Shown here: positions 6,415 through 9,145 of the stretch, piece by piece
Position numbering within the stretch: position 1 is the first letter of the stretch
How the letters are laid out: every line of letters starts with the position of its first letter
DNA from: Bacteroidales bacterium
GTDB lineage: Bacteria; Bacteroidota; Bacteroidia; Bacteroidales; JAADGE01
Reading direction: 5' to 3'
DNA: 9,145 nt
Assembly (NCBI GenBank): GCA_029932445.1
Contig: JAOZQB010000119.1
Coordinates: 1-9,145, forward strand
Notes under the pieces: generated by a model
Databases searched by the model: none
Told to the model about the DNA's origin: nothing
Seen by the model: only the letters and a program-made list of their open reading frames with translations
Program-made: the position numbers and the translations under genes

Positions 6415-7413
6415 ATGCATATCAAACAAATCATTCTTTCGGGAACATTTATTTTTTTATCAATTTTCGGTTTTTCAAAAAATGCAACTCTGAAAGGAAA
6501 CGTAATTAATAATACAAAATATAAAGAAATACAACTGCAAGATATTTCATATAACACGATTGAAACTCAGAAACTTGACGAAACCGGTAATTTTAAATTT
6601 AATACAACTTTTGATAAATTTAATTTTTATCTTTTGATCCTTGATAAACAAAACTTTACGGTCTTTTTTCCCGAACCCGGAGAACAAACGGAAATAACCA
6701 TTGATGTTAATAATATTCGAAATCCGAAAATTATAAATTCTGCTCAATCTCAATTATATTATGATTACAGCAATCAAGTAGCTTCACTAAAAAGCGTCAG
6801 CAAAAGAGTTGAACTTGTAAAAAAAATGATTACAGAGAATCCGTCATCTCCGGTTTGCATTTTTTTTGTCGATATTTTAAATACTGATGACTATTATTCA
6901 TACCATCAAAAATTAAGTAAGGGTTTAGCAACTTATAAAGAGAATTCTTTGGTTGCGGAGTTTATCAACAAAACAAAAAATATTAAAAAATTATCCGTCG
7001 GAAATGAAGCTCCTGACATCGCATTAGCAAATCCCGAAGGAAAAATCGTTAAACTGTCTTCTTTAAAAGGAAATTATGTTTTAATTGATTTTTGGGCTTC
7101 ATGGTGTCGCCCTTGCAGAATGGAAAACCCGAATAATGTAAAACTGTATGAAAAATATCACAAAAAAGGTTTTGAAATTTACGGCGTTTCATTAGACAGA
7201 GATAAAAATTCTTGGTTAAAAGCAATAAAAGATGATCATTTAACATGGATACATGTAAGTGATTTAAAATTCTGGCAATCTGAAGGAGCAAAAACATATA
7301 ATGTAAAAGCGATTCCGCATACCGTACTTTTGGATAAAGACGGAAAAATAATTGCAAACGGTTTGAGGGGAGACAGTTTGGCTAAAAAATTGAAAGAACT
7401 TTTTGGAGAATAA
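6415..7413 (+). CDS. TlpA-like thioredoxin-fold protein with DUF4369-like N-terminus
   Basis: A 332-residue exported thiol-disulfide protein. A signal peptide covers residues 1-21 (hydrophobic run ending FGFS). Residues ~24-115 are a beta-rich domain resembling DUF4369, with the typical pattern of a G-x-V start, a polar D-E-x-G-x-F turn and a FFPEPGEQTEI segment. A helical linker follows. Residues ~195-330 are an AhpC/TSA-Redoxin type thioredoxin domain: VGNEAPDIAL at the start, the redox pair C231-R-P-C234 in FWASWCRPCRMENPN, and the cis-proline P301 in AIPHTVLLD. All parts of the active site are intact. In Bacteroidota such proteins act in the periplasm, usually as reductants of other thiol proteins; the partner is unknown. 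The stop is 1 nt before the next ATG, so the MazG-like gene is almost surely co-transcribed and perhaps translationally coupled. The ATG at 6415 fits the signal peptide and an A-rich leader. Confidence 0.92.
   Translation: MHIKQIILSGTFIFLSIFGFSKNATLKGNVINNTKYKEIQLQDISYNTIETQKLDETGNFKFNTTFDKFNFYLLILDKQNFTVFFPEPGEQTEITIDVNNIRNPKIINSAQSQLYYDYSNQVASLKSVSKRVELVKKMITENPSSPVCIFFVDILNTDDYYSYHQKLSKGLATYKENSLVAEFINKTKNIKKLSVGNEAPDIALANPEGKIVKLSSLKGNYVLIDFWASWCRPCRMENPNNVKLYEKYHKKGFEIYGVSLDRDKNSWLKAIKDDHLTWIHVSDLKFWQSEGAKTYNVKAIPHTVLLDKDGKIIANGLRGDSLAKKLKELFGE
7405..7408 (+). promoter_or_regulatory. Shine-Dalgarno-like GGAG deciding the MazG-like start
   Basis: GGAG lies 6 nt before the ATG at 7415, inside the last codons of the thioredoxin-like gene. 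It supports that ATG over the in-frame TTG at 7403. Such a site is unusual in this window, where the other starts have only A-rich upstream sequence. It may help re-initiation at the 1-nt junction. Confidence 0.4.
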
Positions 7414-7414
7414 A

Positions 7415-7741
7415 ATGACTCAAATTCCTGAAAATCCGACCTTAAAAGACTTGCAAGATCATATCAAAACCATTGCTGATGAGCGCGGTTGGAATAAAAA
7501 TAATCATTTGGAAATTTTTTTACTGTTGTCGGAAGAAATCGGAGAATTAGCCAAAGCAGTCAGAAACAGAATCGGATTATATGCAGAAAAAAACATTGTT
7601 GCAAACAATGAAGAATTGGAGTTGGAATTTGCCGATGTTTTAAACTACTTATTTGATTTGGCAAATTGTTTTAATATTAACTTAGAAGATGCATTCAGAA
7701 AAAAAGATAAAATTAATGCCGAAAGAATTTGGAAAACTTAA
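7415..7741 (+). CDS. MazG-like nucleotide pyrophosphohydrolase
   Basis: A 108-residue all-alpha NTP pyrophosphohydrolase of the MazG-like superfamily. The family hydrolyses (d)NTPs to the monophosphate and pyrophosphate using Mg2+ held by an EExxE...ExxD motif. Here the motif is complete: E40, E41 and E44 in LLSEEIGELAKAVRN, then E71 and D74 in LEFADVLNYLFDLAN, with 26 residues between the two halves. A C-terminal KKDKINAERIW segment is typical of the short single-domain members. There is no signal peptide, so it is cytoplasmic, unlike its secreted neighbours. The start is the ATG at 7415, 1 nt after the previous stop, with a GGAG in front; a TTG at 7403 would overlap the preceding gene. The substrate (house-cleaning of a non-canonical nucleotide, or dNTP pool control) cannot be read from the sequence. 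It ends 11 nt before the next start. Confidence 0.9.
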   Translation: MTQIPENPTLKDLQDHIKTIADERGWNKNNHLEIFLLLSEEIGELAKAVRNRIGLYAEKNIVANNEELELEFADVLNYLFDLANCFNINLEDAFRKKDKINAERIWKT

Positions 7742-7752
7742 AATTAACGATT

Positions 7753-8472
7753 ATGAAAACAAAAAACTTTCTATTAATTACTGCATTACTGATGTTTTTT
7801 TATTCGGGAAATGCACAAACAAAAATTAACAATTCGGAATTACTGAAATCTGAATTAGATACCATTTCAAAACAAAAATTACCGATTGTTTCTGTTGCTT
7901 TAAATCAGCAAGGTAATTGGATTATTTTATACGGTGATATCGGTTTTTCATTCGTATCAATGCCTGCAAAATTATCTGATAAATTAGATACATTAAATAA
8001 GAAACAAATACCATTGAAAGATATTGATTTCGTCAAGAAATCAGGATGGGTTTTGTTAGCTGAAGATAATGCGTTTTATTCAGATTCAATACCGGAGAAC
8101 CTTCTTTCCGGATTAAAAAGAATTAACCAACAAGGTAAAATTATTAAATGTATTGATGTTTATAAAAATCAAAGTGTCGTCCTCTATACTTATAAATCTT
8201 ATTATCAACAAAATACATCCTCGCTTTTAAAAAAGAAATTATCTGATTTAAAATATCGAAATCAAAAAGTAAAAAATGTTGCTTTAACAAAAGATGACGG
8301 ATGGATTGTATTATACGCTGCTAAAGGATTTTCTTATCATAATATTCCGGTTGCAATGTCAACAAAAATTAAAGAATTAATTCAAAACGGTTCATCTTTA
8401 AACAAGGTGTTTTTCTTAGGCGAAAAATGGGTTGTTGTATATGACAACTATAAATATATCAGTAACTTATAG
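7753..8472 (+). CDS. Secreted protein of five ~43-residue helix-strand repeats
   Basis: A 239-residue exported protein of a family I do not recognise. The ATG at 7753 gives a signal peptide (MKTKNFLLITALLMFFYSGNA, cleavage before Q22); an in-frame TTG at 7729 would overlap the MazG-like gene. The whole mature chain is a tandem repeat. Each unit has a predicted helix with spaced leucines (such as KLSDKLDTLNKK), a short I/V-rich strand, a polar turn, then W-x-x-L-Y or similar, and often a GFS..-IP ending. The key tryptophans fall at W56, W99, W184 and W226, with S141 in the third unit's place, giving steps of 43, 42, 43 and 42. Unit starts are near residues 30, 73, 116, 158 and 201. An extended solenoid or closed ring for binding is an inference. 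There is no catalytic motif or lipobox. The gene sits 11 nt after the MazG-like gene and 8 nt before the next. Confidence 0.88.
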   Translation: MKTKNFLLITALLMFFYSGNAQTKINNSELLKSELDTISKQKLPIVSVALNQQGNWIILYGDIGFSFVSMPAKLSDKLDTLNKKQIPLKDIDFVKKSGWVLLAEDNAFYSDSIPENLLSGLKRINQQGKIIKCIDVYKNQSVVLYTYKSYYQQNTSSLLKKKLSDLKYRNQKVKNVALTKDDGWIVLYAAKGFSYHNIPVAMSTKIKELIQNGSSLNKVFFLGEKWVVVYDNYKYISNL

Positions 8473-8480
8473 CTTGTAAT

Positions 8481-9145
8481 ATGAAATATTTTTGGGGGAG
8501 TATTTTATTTATATTATCCGGCACATACGCTTATACCCAAAATGACTTAAGTGCAAATTTGTCAGTTCCGCATCAAATTGAAAACGGGCAAGTTTTTTCG
8601 GAAAAATTAACAATTAATAAACCAACAAATTTAAGTCCGTACACTGTATTTACCCAAAAAATCCCTGACGGTTTTTTTATTGAAACTAAGACCGTTCCCG
8701 GAGCCGTAATTTCTTTTCAAAATCATATTCTAAGGATTACATGGTTGCGATTAACTTCTGAGAAATCAATAAACATTCCGATTAAAATATCCTGTATCAA
8801 AGGATTAACGGGAACTTATTCTTTATCCGGAAAATTAACGTACTTAATTGATAATAAAAAAGGGGAGTACAAACTCGGCAAAAATTATTTTTCAATTAAC
8901 TCCGAAAATAATACTGTTTCAAAAAATTTAACTGAATACGGTAAAAATTATGATACCCTCCTGAACATAAAATGCATGAGAAGAATAAAGGTACAAACTG
9001 ATAAATCGTATTTAATTGAATTAACTGTAAATAAACTTCCGGCATTCGTAAATGCTATTTTAACAGATGAAATTTCTCAAAATTTTAATATCCGAAAAAT
9101 TGATACGATCGGAGCAGAAATTCTTCCGGCGAAAAGAGTGATTCA
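8481..9145 (+). CDS. Exported protein with tandem Ig-like modules, 3'-truncated
   Basis: The frame opens with ATG at 8481 and has no stop before the right edge, giving 221 residues of a longer protein. A signal peptide covers about residues 1-19 (MKYFWGSILFILSGTYAYT, cleavage probably before Q20). The rest is beta-rich. Residues ~22-140 form one module with LTINK (43-47), IPDGFFIETKTVPGAVISF and LRITWLRLTS. A second, diverged copy starts near residue 170 with LTVNK (181-185) and continues ISQNFNIRKIDTIGAEIL, matching in the same order. The pattern, a strand, then P-x-G-F, a G-A-x-F-type strand and an I-x-W strand, looks like Ig-like or adhesin-type extracellular modules seen in uncharacterised Bacteroidota proteins, recalled from memory. 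Its length, the number of modules and any C-terminal sorting domain are outside the window. It starts 8 nt after the five-repeat gene and probably belongs to the same transcript. Confidence 0.8.
   Translation, partial: MKYFWGSILFILSGTYAYTQNDLSANLSVPHQIENGQVFSEKLTINKPTNLSPYTVFTQKIPDGFFIETKTVPGAVISFQNHILRITWLRLTSEKSINIPIKISCIKGLTGTYSLSGKLTYLIDNKKGEYKLGKNYFSINSENNTVSKNLTEYGKNYDTLLNIKCMRRIKVQTDKSYLIELTVNKLPAFVNAILTDEISQNFNIRKIDTIGAEILPAKRVI

Noticed and set aside
7049..7357. Minus-strand reading frame of 102 codons, the longest antisense frame, over the thioredoxin domain
   Set aside because: It is opposite the conserved CRPC and cis-Pro region of an intact gene and shows no recognisable family or translation signal.

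Overview
The window is an AT-rich stretch of bacterial chromosome with every gene on the + strand. It most likely comes from a member of the Bacteroidota. The supporting signs are a sensor made of Reg_prop-like propeller repeats, a Y_Y_Y domain and a SpoIIE-type phosphatase; a TlpA-like thioredoxin with a DUF4369-like N-terminus; a lipoprotein resembling DUF6340; start codons mostly preceded by A-rich sequence rather than a Shine-Dalgarno; and promoter -7 elements matching TAnnTTTG. I cannot place it at genus level. Several reading frames extend upstream to TTG or ATG codons that look spurious, so I give the starts I consider real.

Layout: (1) positions 2-1600, the 3' part of an unrecognised protein that runs off the left edge. 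(2) 1658-4927, a large transmembrane sensor with a periplasmic double propeller and a cytoplasmic PPM/SpoIIE serine phosphatase, just behind a good -7 element. (3) 4928-5084, an intergenic region holding a perfect -7 element, a 39-bp GC-rich hairpin block and a second near-copy of the promoter region. (4) 5085-6137, a lipoprotein with a TPR-like C-terminus. (5) 6138-6414, an intergenic region dominated by a nested inverted-repeat structure with a perfect hairpin at each end. (6) 6415-9145, a tightly packed set of four genes with gaps of 1, 11 and 8 nt: a secreted thioredoxin-like protein, a MazG-like nucleotide pyrophosphohydrolase, a secreted protein built of five ~43-residue repeats, and the first 221 residues of another exported protein that runs off the right edge.

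Five of the seven genes start with a signal peptide or lipobox, so the region mostly serves the cell envelope. The sensor probably converts a periplasmic signal into dephosphorylation of a cytoplasmic partner, but no anti-sigma or anti-anti-sigma partner is encoded here. The four-gene cluster is probably one transcription unit; whether its members share a function cannot be told from the sequence. I see no CRISPR array, tRNA, rRNA, transposase or phage gene. The least ordinary items are the five-repeat protein, the nested inverted-repeat element, and the GC-rich hairpin between two near-copies of a promoter.
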